This document shows positions 33,039 through 42,608 of a stretch of DNA of 64,000 nucleotides, piece by piece (within the stretch, counting starts at the first letter, position 1; each line of letters starts with the position of its first letter). A program made the position numbers and the translations under genes. Below the pieces are notes generated by a model, which was given only the letters and a program-made list of their open reading frames with translations, made no database searches and was not told where the DNA came from. The stretch comes from Candidatus Thiodiazotropha sp. (ex Monitilora ramsayi) (GTDB lineage: Bacteria > Pseudomonadota > Gammaproteobacteria > Chromatiales > Chromatiaceae): NCBI GenBank assembly GCA_025655575.1, contig JAHXIP010000002.1, positions 248,001 to 312,000 of the forward strand, given 5' to 3'.

Positions 33039-33365
33039 CTATAGGTTGCTGTCGATAAAGGCGACGAGCTGCGATTTGGAGACGGCGCCCACTTTGGTTG
33101 CCTCGACCTCGCCATTTTTAAACAGCATCAGCGTGGGAATACCACGGATACCATAGCGGGGAGGCGTATTGGGATTATCGTCAATGTTCAGCTTGGCTAT
33201 TTTCAGCCGGCCTGTGTATTCCGTAGCGATCTCATCCAGTACCGGAGCGATCATTTTACAAGGGCCACACCATTCCGCCCAGTAATCTATCAATACGGGC
33301 TCATTTGATTTAAGGACGTCAGATTCAAAGGAATCATCGGTTACATGAACAATATGCTCACTCAT
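33039..33365 (-). CDS. trxA: Thioredoxin 1
   Basis: 108-residue dithiol oxidoreductase. The active site WCGPCK is at about 32-37, with the cis-proline in [11 protein letters not shown]. The trxA-rho order is conserved. 169 bases separate its stop from the rho start. Confidence 0.97.
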   Translation of the reverse strand: MSEHIVHVTDDSFESDVLKSNEPVLIDYWAEWCGPCKMIAPVLDEIATEYTGRLKIAKLNIDDNPNTPPRYGIRGIPTLMLFKNGEVEATKVGAVSKSQLVAFIDSNL

Positions 33366-33574
33366 TGGATTGAGTATCTCCGACTTTTTGGGAGTTTACC
33401 GGGGCGTTTGCGGGTTGCATCTACGCACCTTGCCAAGAATCCAGAACGGCTCCATGAGACTTTATAAAACAGAATAAATGGGAGGGGCTTCTGGACGAGA
33501 CAGGTTATTCAAGCCCAATTCACACTATTTTTCAAGGCTTCATTGTCATTTAAGGCAATATTTTTCTTATTTAC

Positions 33575-33886
33575 CTAATTTTTCGACGTCAAATCCTGCA
33601 GCAATGGCTCAATCTGACAAAGATGCGCAATCGACATCATGCCCTCAGGAATTTCATTGATCACTACCTGAACCCCCTGCTGGGTTGCCCTTGCCTTCCA
33701 TTCCAGCAACAGGGCAAGCCCTGCACTGTCTGCTCCGGTGACCTGCGACAAGTCTATCTCGATATCCTGAGATTGAAAGAAAAAATCCTCCGACTGCTTC
33801 AGTAACTGCTTGGCTGTGGCAAAGGTCATTTCGCCTTTCACATGGAAATGAAAGGCGCCATCACGCTCGATAATGGCAGTCGCCAT
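33575..33886 (-). CDS. mlaB: STAS-domain protein, MlaB-type
   Basis: 103-residue STAS domain with the SQVTGADSAGLALLLEW motif, the expected conserved Ser being in ADSAGLA. MlaB binds and activates MlaF in the inner-membrane phospholipid transporter. It follows mlaD after three bases, so there is no room for mlaC between them. Confidence 0.85.
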   Translation of the reverse strand: MATAIIERDGAFHFHVKGEMTFATAKQLLKQSEDFFFQSQDIEIDLSQVTGADSAGLALLLEWKARATQQGVQVVINEIPEGMMSIAHLCQIEPLLQDLTSKN

Positions 33887-33889
33887 GGG

Positions 33890-34366
33890 TTATTCCTGGC
33901 TCGCGGCGTTCTCTTCCGCTTTGCTGAAGAGAAACTGGCCGACAATCTCCTCCAGCACCAGTGCGGATTGAGTGATCATAACTTCGCTTCCCTGCTGGAA
34001 GTTCTCGAGACTGCCCCCAGGATCCAAACCAATATACTGCTCTCCCAGCAGCCCGGAAGTATAGATTTTGGCAATGGTATCTTCGGGAATCTGATTATAT
34101 TCCGGTTCGATGAGCATGGTGACGACGGCTTCATAACTCTTTTGATCGTAACCGATATTCACCACACGACCGATTCTCACACCCGCCATGGAGACAGGTG
34201 ACCTCACCTTCAGACCGCCGATATTATCGAAGCGTGCAGATACCTCGTAGCCTTCACTGGTAGTGATATTGGCCAGATTGCTCACCTGCATGGCGAGAAA
34301 GAACAGCGCCACCAGACCGGCAGCCATAAAGGCACCGACGGTAATTTCCAGCTGTCTTGTATTCAT
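33890..34366 (-). CDS. mlaD: MCE-domain phospholipid transport protein MlaD
   Basis: 158 residues: one N-terminal membrane helix (about 8-27) and one MCE domain (GYEVSARFDNIGGLKVRSPVSMAGVRIG). It forms a hexameric ring that passes lipid to or from the MlaFE core. GLLGEQYIGLDPGG closes the MCE fold. Confidence 0.95.
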   Translation of the reverse strand: MNTRQLEITVGAFMAAGLVALFFLAMQVSNLANITTSEGYEVSARFDNIGGLKVRSPVSMAGVRIGRVVNIGYDQKSYEAVVTMLIEPEYNQIPEDTIAKIYTSGLLGEQYIGLDPGGSLENFQQGSEVMITQSALVLEEIVGQFLFSKAEENAASQE

Positions 34367-34369
34367 CTA

Positions 34370-35152
34370 TCAGTCTCCAAACATCAGTGCGGTAAGTACA
34401 AAGTCGAGCACCAGCACCGCCAGTGCCGAGTGTACCACCGTGCGTGTGGTGGAACGGCTCACACCGGTGGAAGTGGGTAGTGTGTCATAACCCTGAAACA
34501 GGGCGATCCAGGTACAGATAACGCCAAAGACCAGGCTCTTGATGACGCCATTGATGACATCCCCGTTCCAGTCAATTTTGGCCTGCATCTGACTCCAGAA
34601 GGCACCCTCATCCACCCCCAGCAAGCCGACACCGACGAAATAACCACCGATCACACCCACGGCACTGAACAGGGCAGCTAGCAGCGGCATGGAAATAAAC
34701 CCAGCAAAGAAGCGAGGCGTGAGTATTCTGCGTACCGGATCCACCGCCATCATCTCCAGGCCGGAGAGCTGTTCGGTTGCTTTCATCAGACCGATCTCCG
34801 CCGTTAGCGCCGATCCAGCGCGACCGGCAAATAGCAGCGCTGTCACCACAGGCCCCAGTTCGCGCACCAGCGAGGCAGCTACCATGACACCGAGGCTGTC
34901 CTCTGCGGCAAACTGAGACAGTACATAGTAGCCTTGCAGACTCAACACCATGCCGACAAACAATCCGGACACCACAATGATGGTAATGGTTCGCACACCA
35001 ATACTATGTATCTGCGCAACCAGCAATCCCGGACGTGGCAGTAGACTGGTAATGCCGGCGAGTATCTGCAGAAAGAGCAGGTGCCCTCTGCCCAGACGCT
35101 CGAATGCATCCAGGCCCTTTCGACCAAAATTGGCTAATACGTCCAGCATCAA
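34370..35152 (-). CDS. mlaE: ABC transporter permease MlaE
   Basis: 260 residues with about five membrane segments. [19 protein letters not shown] and [19 protein letters not shown] are hallmark permease motifs. Start ATG overlaps the mlaF stop. Confidence 0.96.
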   Translation of the reverse strand: MMLDVLANFGRKGLDAFERLGRGHLLFLQILAGITSLLPRPGLLVAQIHSIGVRTITIIVVSGLFVGMVLSLQGYYVLSQFAAEDSLGVMVAASLVRELGPVVTALLFAGRAGSALTAEIGLMKATEQLSGLEMMAVDPVRRILTPRFFAGFISMPLLAALFSAVGVIGGYFVGVGLLGVDEGAFWSQMQAKIDWNGDVINGVIKSLVFGVICTWIALFQGYDTLPTSTGVSRSTTRTVVHSALAVLVLDFVLTALMFGD

Positions 35153-35964
35153 CTGGCTCCCCGCATGCTCAACAGATCCTCATCCAGCGTAGGCGCATCA
35201 TAATGGAAACCGACCGGCCCATCGGGTAGCCCACTCATGAACTGACGAACGGAGGCCGATGAAGAGTTGGCCAACTCACTGGGAGTCCCCTGCTCGATCA
35301 CCTTGCCCCCATTGATGACGTAGACAAGATCGGAGATGGCGGAGGTCTCCTCCACGTCATGCGAAACGAGGATACTGGTCAACCCCACCGCATCGTTCAA
35401 ACGCCTGACCAGTTGTGCCAACACACCCATGGAGATCGGATCCTGGCCGGTAAAGGGCTCATCGTACATCACCATCATCGGATCCAATGATATCGCTCTT
35501 GCCAGCGCCACGCGCCGTGCCATGCCACCCGACAGAGCAGAGGGCAGTAACTCTCTGGCGCCTCGCAAGCCCACGGCTTCAAGCTTCATCAACACCAATC
35601 GCCGAATCATCGATTCTGGCAGGTCTGTGTGCTCACGCAGCGGATAGGCCACATTGTCGTAGACAGTAAGATCCGTCAGCAGCGCACCGGTCTGAAACAA
35701 CATGCCCATTCGCATACGCAGCTTGAAAAGCGCCTTGCGTGAAAGCTTATGCACATCGAGCCCATCAACTTCGATCGTGCCGTGACTGGGCCTAAGTTGG
35801 CCGCCAATGAGTTTCAACAACGTGGTCTTGCCCGTGCCACTGGGACCCATGATGGCAGTGACTTTGCCCCGGGGGATATCGATATCCATACCATCAAATA
35901 TGACACGATCACCACGGGAAAAGTGGAGGTCACGAATTATGATCAGTGGCGGGTCTATGCTCAC
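35149..35964 (-). CDS. mlaF: ABC transporter ATP-binding protein MlaF
   Basis: 271 residues. Walker [13 protein letters not shown], signature [14 protein letters not shown], Walker [13 protein letters not shown] and the switch His in SHDVEE are all present. First gene of the mla operon. Confidence 0.96.
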   Translation of the reverse strand: MSIDPPLIIIRDLHFSRGDRVIFDGMDIDIPRGKVTAIMGPSGTGKTTLLKLIGGQLRPSHGTIEVDGLDVHKLSRKALFKLRMRMGMLFQTGALLTDLTVYDNVAYPLREHTDLPESMIRRLVLMKLEAVGLRGARELLPSALSGGMARRVALARAISLDPMMVMYDEPFTGQDPISMGVLAQLVRRLNDAVGLTSILVSHDVEETSAISDLVYVINGGKVIEQGTPSELANSSSASVRQFMSGLPDGPVGFHYDAPTLDEDLLSMRGAS

Positions 35965-36667
35965 GGCAGTTTCAACACGAATGGCAGAAGAGTATGGTCT
36001 GAATTGGCCCCATTGTGTCGAGGGTCCCTTGAAGCGTCAAGCAGACACTCGCAATTTTATCGTAGAGCCTTTCCCTACATGGAACCGACTCCTAAAAAAA
36101 ATCGCATTGAAGCAGCAAATTAACCACAGCTCCTGCAATATATCTTCAGGAGAATATCGCACAATATATCATTGTGTAGATCGATGGTTTAAGGGCCAAG
36201 CGAACCCCAACAGTCAAGCCTAACCAATTCACGGCTACATGGTGCCGATCTATCCAGCGTGACCTGTAAAAAAGAGGAGCTAAATTATCTGGACGATTTG
36301 CGTGAAGCGCTACTCCACGAAAGCGCACATACTACAAGTGGTGTCTTGACTTGAAGTAAGGCAAATTGGCGCATTAAGTATCTCTGCCATCTCTATGGCA
36401 AAGTGAAAATCGGTGATTATAATTAGGTAAGGACAAACAACCTACCCATCAATTGTACAGAAGAAGTTTAAGCCAACTTTCCTGCCAACGATTGAGTGAG
36501 GTCAAGCCCCGTCCAATGCTCAAGGAACCCAAATGTAGAATGAACCACAAATAATTCATTCAATATAAAGTTTTTCAGTCTAACCGGACATTCTCAATCA
36601 ACATTTCACTTTCGAAGTGCCTCATTAATAATCCCTGACTCAACTTGTCAATCAGTGCGGAGCATAT
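35965..36667. other. Large intergenic region between mlaF and the Ig-like lipoprotein gene
   Basis: 703 bases, AT-rich. It contains the mlaF promoter region and the 3' flank of the Ig-like gene. Two overlapping small open frames here start or end in neighbours and have no recognisable protein features. A partial palindrome CACAAT...CATTGTG lies near 36160; its meaning is unclear. Confidence 0.5.
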
Positions 36668-38392
36668 TCAATCAATCACCTGAATTGTAGTTATTACCTC
36701 ACTTCCATTGGGTGATTTTACTCTGACAGTTAGCAGACCAGTACTCGGCGTGGTATCCGGTGAAAGAGTAATCACATAAGTTCGGGGAGGAAAGGCGTTT
36801 GTATCACCCACGACGAAAGAACCTGGAGACTGAAGAGTGCCGTTTTTTGTAGAGATGCCGATGGTGGTTCCCTCTGTCATGGTTTGTCCGTTTACATCTG
36901 TCACAGTTAAAATTGTTGAACCCAGGCCACCTCCAGTCAAATCTAAGATCGCGGGAAGGAAGGAAATGACAGGAGTTGATCCAGACATCACCAGCTCGAG
37001 ATCATCCCTAACATGGATATTTGTCTCTGTGCTGCAAAGGGTAGTTGCAGACACAAGCTGGTCATAACATGCACTATTGGGATCAGTAGAGGTTGTGTCA
37101 CAGCAAAGTGCACCATTATACAGACCATCCGCACCTGTGTAGGACGTATCCCGGTTGAAGTCCACGAACTCCTCACCTAGTTCATGAACACGGGTCCAAT
37201 TGTCATCCCGAAAGGCCTCAGGCATATCATCACTACCAAACGGCACAAAGGTGTCTGCAGCATCCAAGGCGCCATTTCCATTTACATCATTAAATGTTTC
37301 TTCGCCTAGCATTGTTGCAAGAATTGTTACTCTTCCATCAGCAGGACGAGGATTCGAACTAGTCCAATTTACAGAGCAGCCCCCGCTCGTTGTCTGACAC
37401 TGGGATCCTATCTGTCCGCCTTCCGTAGTAAAAGACACCGCTGTCCCGTCAGGAACCGGATTGTTGAAGTGGTCAGCCGCATAAACGTTGATGCTCACTG
37501 TCACACCATCGAAATTCCAAGCTTCCGGATTAAGATCTGACGCACTCAGGGACATGCTGTTCTGATCGGCCACGCCGGTCGAGATAATCAGGCCATCAGA
37601 CTGTGTGTTAATGGTTGGATCGGAATTCAGGGTGGCAGTAACGCGAACTGTCGTGGGAACTGTACCTGAGTTGACATCGGCTCTGACAATACCATTTGCA
37701 TCACTTGTATCAGAGGTACCTGATAGATGTACGCCACCTACATTTGTACTCAGAGCGAAATTCACTAGCTGACCAGAGACAGGATTGGCATTCTGATCCA
37801 ATACCAGGAATGTGACTTCAGAGACCTCAACCAAGCCAAAACCGCTGATACCAATATTTGGCGGGATGGAAGAATTAAACTGCATCGAACCTATGACTGC
37901 TGACTGTATGGTAAGCGTACCAGTTGCCGTTCTTGTTGCCCCATTCACAGTGGCAGTAGCCGTTATCGTGTCACTTCCAGAGCAACCCTGCGCATCATAT
38001 GTAGTAGTCACAACACCTGTAGTCGTTGTGACCGGGGTTGTAATTGATGCCAGACTCGAAGCCACGCAAGTTGATGTAAATGAAACTGATGCAGATTCCA
38101 GAAAAGGATTGCCATCTACATCAGCAAGGGTCGCAGTGACTGAAGTCGACCCACCCGCCGACAGGGAAGTAACTGCTATGTCCAATACACTTTGTGTGAA
38201 GGCAGCACCAGTTCCACTGCCGAGAAAGATTGGAGTGTCTGTCGGATCCGTTGGATCTGTCGGATCTGTCGGATCTGTACCAGTTGTGTTATCCCATGGC
38301 GTCTCTGCACTCCCACTGCCACAGGCTTGCAGCATCAGGGAAATGGCGATGATGGCGAGAAGACGAATTAGACCTGGCATGGTGAACTCCAA
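36668..38392 (-). CDS. Large Ig-like (Big_1/invasin-type) lipoprotein
   Basis: 574 residues; the lipobox LQAC lies at about residue 24 with the first ATG, or the start may be ATG 38380. After the Cys comes a low-complexity DPT repeat region (DPTDPTDPTDPTD), then bacterial Ig-like domains marked by TLADVDGNPFLESASVSF, LDQNANPVSGQLVNFAL and ADHFNNPVPDGTAVSF. It should sit at the cell surface or in the periplasm, as an adhesin-like stalk. A long loop with several cysteines (NGALCCDTT, ACYDQL, TTLCS) interrupts the C-terminal part. Function unknown; no export partner gene is adjacent. Confidence 0.8.
   Translation of the reverse strand: MEFTMPGLIRLLAIIAISLMLQACGSGSAETPWDNTTGTDPTDPTDPTDPTDTPIFLGSGTGAAFTQSVLDIAVTSLSAGGSTSVTATLADVDGNPFLESASVSFTSTCVASSLASITTPVTTTTGVVTTTYDAQGCSGSDTITATATVNGATRTATGTLTIQSAVIGSMQFNSSIPPNIGISGFGLVEVSEVTFLVLDQNANPVSGQLVNFALSTNVGGVHLSGTSDTSDANGIVRADVNSGTVPTTVRVTATLNSDPTINTQSDGLIISTGVADQNSMSLSASDLNPEAWNFDGVTVSINVYAADHFNNPVPDGTAVSFTTEGGQIGSQCQTTSGGCSVNWTSSNPRPADGRVTILATMLGEETFNDVNGNGALDAADTFVPFGSDDMPEAFRDDNWTRVHELGEEFVDFNRDTSYTGADGLYNGALCCDTTSTDPNSACYDQLVSATTLCSTETNIHVRDDLELVMSGSTPVISFLPAILDLTGGGLGSTILTVTDVNGQTMTEGTTIGISTKNGTLQSPGSFVVGDTNAFPPRTYVITLSPDTTPSTGLLTVRVKSPNGSEVITTIQVID
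38241..38276 (-). repeat. Tandem 9-base repeat coding for DPT units
   Basis: Four 9-base units (GTCGGATCC, GTTGGATCT, GTCGGATCT, GTCGGATCT as read on the plus strand) lie in frame in the lipoprotein linker. Because nine is a multiple of three, copy changes would only alter linker length. Confidence 0.85.
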
Positions 38393-38748
38393 AATTCCTA
38401 AAGAAACAGTCCATTAAGAGCAATAACTTAGATCAGTTTCTCAATACTATACAATCACCTAGTTATTGCAAAGAATTATACGTGATGAGCCTGTATTTTC
38501 TTCATAATATGTCAAACTTCCATCACGTTTTCATTGCGGCAGCAAAAAACAGCCTCATCCTGTGACTGATGCCGCTTGAACCGATGTCGGCAGGTTATCA
38601 ATAAATCTTTAATAATGGCTCGAAGAATCATGAACTCCATTCCAGATCGGGAATTGGGCATTCATGCCATATAAACAAATAAATATAACAAAAACAGTCA
38701 ATTATAAACTAAGGACGATAATACTAAGACTGTACTTCAGCTGAAACC
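38393..38748. other. Divergent intergenic region before the zinc-ribbon gene
   Basis: 356 bases with low GC, separating the Ig-like lipoprotein gene from a small plus-strand gene. It should hold promoters for both. I saw no other structured element. Confidence 0.5.
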
Positions 38749-38934
38749 ATGCCCAAGATTCTCAAATTCAAAAAACCCAAGGCCAGTGATAAACACAAAG
38801 GCAAAGGCCTCTGTCGCGAGGGATTTCACAAATGGGTGGTCGACAAGCAGTCGGTCTTTGACGTCAAACAGGGCAGATTAGTTACCCGCTATCGCTGTAG
38901 TCGTTGCGGCAAGACCCGAACAACCTCGACATAA
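38749..38934 (+). CDS. Small basic zinc-ribbon-like protein
   Basis: 61 residues, very lysine-rich at the start. Possible metal ligands are Cys22 and His27 in LCREGFHKW and the pair in RCSRCGKTR near the end, an arrangement like a small zinc ribbon. The protein could bind nucleic acid. It is convergent with the ferredoxin gene, whose stop lies four bases beyond its own. Family not recognised by name. Confidence 0.6.
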   Translation: MPKILKFKKPKASDKHKGKGLCREGFHKWVVDKQSVFDVKQGRLVTRYRCSRCGKTRTTST

Positions 38935-38937
38935 GGC

Positions 38938-39246
38938 TCAGATTCGCAGGCGATCCACCACCTCGCCACCCACCAGATGCTTTTCAAAGATCTCGTCCAT
39001 GTCCTCTTTGTCAACAAAGGTGTACCAGACCGCTTCGGGATAGACCACCAACACCGGCCCCTCCGAGCAGCGATCCAGGCAACCCGCCGTGTTGACACGC
39101 ACCCCGCCCGGCCCGGAGAGACCCGCTGCTTTTACCCGCTGCTTCAGATAGTCACGCATCTCTTTGGCGCCATGCCGGGCGCAAAAGGGGCGCCCATCCT
39201 CCCGCTCGTTGATGCAGAAGAAAAGATGGTAGCGATAGTAGGACAT
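38938..39246 (-). CDS. Thioredoxin-like [2Fe-2S] ferredoxin
   Basis: 102 residues. FFCINEREDGRPFCARHGA and NTAGCLDRCSEGPVLVVYP supply four cysteines in the C-x(9-12)-C and C-x3-C pattern of thioredoxin-fold ferredoxins. Electron-transfer partner is not evident. The gene is divergent from an Fe-S oxidoreductase gene 87 bases away. Confidence 0.85.
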   Translation of the reverse strand: MSYYRYHLFFCINEREDGRPFCARHGAKEMRDYLKQRVKAAGLSGPGGVRVNTAGCLDRCSEGPVLVVYPEAVWYTFVDKEDMDEIFEKHLVGGEVVDRLRI

Positions 39247-39333
39247 AAAAAAACACTCTTCCTGCGATGATAGCCGGCCAGTTAACCGCTATTATAGGGC
39301 CTGATTCGGCAATACCATCCCATAGATCCTATC

Positions 39334-40533
39334 GTGACCCCCGAGCAACTCCTCAAAGAGGCTGACCGCTGTGTGAAATGCGGCCTCTGCCTGCCCCATT
39401 GCCCCACCTACCTGCTGCTGGAGAGTGAGGCTGACTCACCGCGTGGACGCATCAGTCTGATTCAGGCACTGGCAAGTGGTGAACTGCCTGCCGGCAAGTC
39501 GATGGAGACCCATCTGGCCCGCTGTCTAAGCTGCCGTGCCTGCGAGTCCGCCTGCCCTTCAGGCGTGAGGTATGGCGCATTAATCGATGGAGGCCGGACC
39601 TTAATCGCTGATCAACATCGTGGACGCCCAGTATGGCGCAGAATATTTGGCCTGCTCAGTGACCGGCAAAGACTGGAACGCTGGGGCAAGTTCCACACGC
39701 TGTTGCAGCGCTCGGGCCTGCTCAGGATTACCCGTCTGTTTCCCTCCATGAGATTGAGGCGATTGATATCTCTTGGTCAATTTTTACCCAAGCAGGTTGG
39801 CGTGCTCACCGAACTCCATGCTGCCAAAAGGCCCACAGGGCGATTGGTGCAGCTATTTACTGGTTGCGTCGGCAGCCAGACTGACCAGCAGCTTATTGAA
39901 CAGAGTCTCTCTCTACTCTCTCATCTGGGTTATGCGGTCGAAATACCCGCTAACCAAGTCTGCTGTGGCGCGCTGCACAGGCACAACGGCTACCCGGAAC
40001 AGGCAGACCGACTCTGCGAAACTAACAGGTTACAAGCCGAAAAAAGCCGTGCCGAGTGTCTCATCACCCTTGCCAGCGCCTGTCATCTCGAATTGAACGA
40101 GCACCTGAAATCTGATCTGCCGATCACGGGAATGACCGATTTCCTGCTTGATCTGCCTCAGGACGCACTGCCCAACCTACAACCGCTGACAAAAAAAGTC
40201 GTTGTTCACACGCCTTGTACAAGTCAAAACGACCGCAGCCAGGAACTTCTCCGACTTATCCCCGGCCTTGAGATCGAGGCACTCCCCGAGAATTCAATCT
40301 GTTGTGGTGCCGCAGGCAGCTATCTGCTCACGCAACCCGAGCTTTCAGCAACCTTGGGAGCAAAAAAACTTGTTGGCCTTAAGGCATCCAATGCCGAGAT
40401 TCTGATCACGGGAAATACCGGCTGCGCCTTACAATTTCGCCAACTAATCGTGCAATCTGAGCTCAATGTCGATGTCATGCACCCGGTGGAGCTGTTTGCC
40501 AGACAGATGGAAAACTGCACGGGCAACGCTTGA
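39334..40533 (+). CDS. glcF: Fe-S oxidoreductase, GlcF-type
   Basis: 399 residues. Two [4Fe-4S] motifs at the N-terminus (CVKCGLCLPHCPTY and CLSCRACESACPSG) are followed by two CCG domains (VCCGALHRHNGYP and SICCGAAGSYLL). This matches the iron-sulfur subunit of glycolate oxidase, which passes electrons from the flavin subunits to quinone. The flavin subunits GlcD and GlcE are not adjacent. Start GTG 39334. It could serve another flavin dehydrogenase. Confidence 0.83.
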   Translation: MTPEQLLKEADRCVKCGLCLPHCPTYLLLESEADSPRGRISLIQALASGELPAGKSMETHLARCLSCRACESACPSGVRYGALIDGGRTLIADQHRGRPVWRRIFGLLSDRQRLERWGKFHTLLQRSGLLRITRLFPSMRLRRLISLGQFLPKQVGVLTELHAAKRPTGRLVQLFTGCVGSQTDQQLIEQSLSLLSHLGYAVEIPANQVCCGALHRHNGYPEQADRLCETNRLQAEKSRAECLITLASACHLELNEHLKSDLPITGMTDFLLDLPQDALPNLQPLTKKVVVHTPCTSQNDRSQELLRLIPGLEIEALPENSICCGAAGSYLLTQPELSATLGAKKLVGLKASNAEILITGNTGCALQFRQLIVQSELNVDVMHPVELFARQMENCTGNA

Positions 40534-40564
40534 TCAGTATGCCGGCTGAGGCTAAGGTTCCGCT

Positions 40565-41209
40565 ATGCAAGATAAAACCCATCATCCCGCCGATCGATTC
40601 ATCATCGGTTTCGACCAAGCCCTACGCACGCTGTTCGGTCGCCCTCAGGTCACAGAGCGACCCGACCCGGCCGACATGCATCCGGAAGCCGATATGAGTG
40701 AGCAGGAGAGGGACATAACCGCCCGTCTCATGCGGATCAATCATACGGGGGAGGTCTGCGCCCAAGCGCTCTACCAGGGACAGGCCCTGACCGCCAAGCT
40801 ACCTGAGGTCCGTGACAGCATGGAAAGGGCAGCTCAGGAGGAGAATGATCACCTCGACTGGTGCGAGTCCCGCCTCAAGGCCCTCGACAACAGAAAAAGT
40901 CTGTTGAACCCATTCTGGTATGCCGGATCGTTCATGATCGGTGCCGCAGCCGGCTTGGCGGGAGACAAGTGGAGCCTGGGATTTGTGGCAGAGACCGAGC
41001 ACCAGGTGGAAGCCCATTTAGAAGACCATTTACGGAAGTTGCCCTCTCAGGACACCAAGAGCCGAGTGGTACTGGAACAGATGAAAGAAGATGAGATTCA
41101 CCACGCCACGGTGGCGCTGGAAGCTGGGGGTGCGGAGTTGCCAAGTCCCATCAAACTGGCGATGAAGCTGACATCAAAGTTGATGACGAAATCTGTCTAC
41201 TACCTCTGA
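40565..41209 (+). CDS. coq7: Demethoxyubiquinone hydroxylase Coq7
   Basis: Di-iron monooxygenase for C6 hydroxylation of the ubiquinone ring. 214 residues with the ligands in RINHTGEVCAQALY, EENDHLDWCE, ETEHQVEAHLEDH and EDEIHH. It substitutes for UbiF; two flavin hydroxylases of the same pathway are encoded at 58767-61221. Confidence 0.95.
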   Translation: MQDKTHHPADRFIIGFDQALRTLFGRPQVTERPDPADMHPEADMSEQERDITARLMRINHTGEVCAQALYQGQALTAKLPEVRDSMERAAQEENDHLDWCESRLKALDNRKSLLNPFWYAGSFMIGAAAGLAGDKWSLGFVAETEHQVEAHLEDHLRKLPSQDTKSRVVLEQMKEDEIHHATVALEAGGAELPSPIKLAMKLTSKLMTKSVYYL

Positions 41210-41213
41210 ACAA

Positions 41214-41375
41214 TTATCCGGCGTTCGGGTCTACCTGGACCACTTCTGTATCCACCATGCGATCCCGGTCGGCCGTGCCGATCTGAATCGCCAGGGTCAT
41301 GCCAAATCCAATAACCACCAGAACCAATAGAACCGCAAAAAAGTCGGGGGTTCTATGGGGATGTCTTGTATTCAT
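41214..41375 (-). CDS. Small single-span membrane protein
   Basis: A 53-residue frame from ATG 41375 to TAA at 41214, convergent with coq7 and ending four bases from it. It has a basic start (MNTRHPHRTPD), one strong hydrophobic helix (FFAVLLVLVVIGFGMTLAI) and an acidic tail (DTEVVQVDPNAG), as expected for a bitopic membrane peptide. The ribosome binding site is weak. No homologue is known to me. Confidence 0.5.
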   Translation of the reverse strand: MNTRHPHRTPDFFAVLLVLVVIGFGMTLAIQIGTADRDRMVDTEVVQVDPNAG

Positions 41376-41472
41376 AGCGCACCAAGTTAATCAATCAGTT
41401 AAGTTAAACTATTAATCCTGACCATCAACTTAACCTTGAACCTGTTCACGTTGCTGTATAGAAACCATCCAA

Positions 41473-41952
41473 TTACTGCTTTGCATTCCCATCCGGCGCC
41501 GTTTCAGACGCTCCCAGCTCACTCAACAATGCCGAGACTGGCTCGTGACCACCACGGTTTGCCAATCCCAGGGCAGTATTACCGGACTGATCCGCCGCAT
41601 TTACGTCAGCACCGCGCTGTACCAGCAGCCTGACGACTTCCAGGTGTCCAAATGCGGATGCCTCCATCAAAGGCGTACCGCCACGGGGACCGGCGAGGTT
41701 AACATCAGCCCCTGCAGCCAAAAGCGCCTTTACGGTGTAGGTATTGCCATTGAACGCAGCCAATTGAAGCAATGACCGTCCAGCCTGGTTCTTACTATCG
41801 ACACTGACTCCCTGTGCAAGCAGGTCCTCGACCTGACGTACCTCTCCAAGTGTGACCGCCGCAATCAACAACCGGGTCGTTTGCGGGTCATCTGCTGCCC
41901 AACAACCACTTGATCCTACGATCAGGAGTAATATGAAAAAAAAACCTCTCAT
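41473..41952 (-). CDS. Exported ankyrin-repeat protein
   Basis: 159 residues. A signal peptide (FFFILLLIVGSSGCWA) is followed by four ankyrin repeats with the GRSLLQLAAFNG, GGTPLMEASAFGH and GNTALGLANRGGH cores. Probably a periplasmic protein-binding module; the cysteine before the cleavage site leaves lipidation open. Partner unknown. Confidence 0.82.
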   Translation of the reverse strand: MRGFFFILLLIVGSSGCWAADDPQTTRLLIAAVTLGEVRQVEDLLAQGVSVDSKNQAGRSLLQLAAFNGNTYTVKALLAAGADVNLAGPRGGTPLMEASAFGHLEVVRLLVQRGADVNAADQSGNTALGLANRGGHEPVSALLSELGASETAPDGNAKQ

Positions 41953-42197
41953 CTCATAACCTTACGTTTCACGTGCCGATGCTTTATCTGTCGGCTGAAG
42001 CCATTTATTCTTGAAAAAAGTGTCATATTCAGTAGACCCCATTCACATTTCGAGTCAGGTCATGCAACTTTTCAGGGATATATCAGCGCGTGTAAAGCCA
42101 CTTTGGCACTCAACATGGGATTCTTACACGTTGCACAATATGCGCCCCCTAAGTACCCTTTAAGCAGCTATAAAAAACGACCGGAAACGAACTTTCG

Positions 42198-42581
42198 ATG
42201 GAACAAGAATCTCCCAATCAAATTGATGTTCAGGTTGAGACGAACTACATGGAGTCACAGTCGCAACCGGAAGAGCAGCGCTTTGTCTTCTCCTATACCG
42301 TCACCATACGGAATGAGGGCGACATGCCTGCACGCCTGATGAATCGCCACTGGATCATTACCGATGCCAACGGCAAGGTTCAGGAGGTGCGTGGTGAGGG
42401 TGTGGTCGGTGAGCAGCCTCATCTTAAGCCCGGCGAGACTTTTCGCTATACCAGCGGCACCGTCCTCGATACCCCCGTGGGGAGCATGCAAGGCAGTTAC
42501 GACATGGTCGACAACCTCGGGAAACATTTTGACGCTACGATACCTCCCTTCTCGCTGGCCAGACCCGGCAGTCTCCATTAA
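42198..42581 (+). CDS. apaG: ApaG (DUF525) protein
   Basis: 127-residue beta-sandwich protein with FSYTVTIRNEGDMPARLMNRHWIITDANG and GEQPHLKPGETFRYTSGT. Its presence close to apaH is conserved; the DUF2238 gene lies between them here. Its molecular role is still uncertain in the literature. Confidence 0.94.
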   Translation: MEQESPNQIDVQVETNYMESQSQPEEQRFVFSYTVTIRNEGDMPARLMNRHWIITDANGKVQEVRGEGVVGEQPHLKPGETFRYTSGTVLDTPVGSMQGSYDMVDNLGKHFDATIPPFSLARPGSLH

Positions 42582-42608
42582 CTTCATCGATACCGAATCG
42601 GAGTGACT

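Noticed and set aside
35807..36328. Two small frames in the mlaF upstream region
   Set aside because: One is largely antisense to mlaF and the other has no ribosome site or protein-like composition.
38241..38276. Tandem repeats considered as a CRISPR or regulatory array
   Set aside because: Units are 9 bases with no spacers and code in frame for DPT.
37812..38417. 201-residue plus-strand frame over the Ig-like lipoprotein start
   Set aside because: Val/Ala-rich mirror of the Thr-rich sense repeats; the sense protein has a lipobox and Ig folds.
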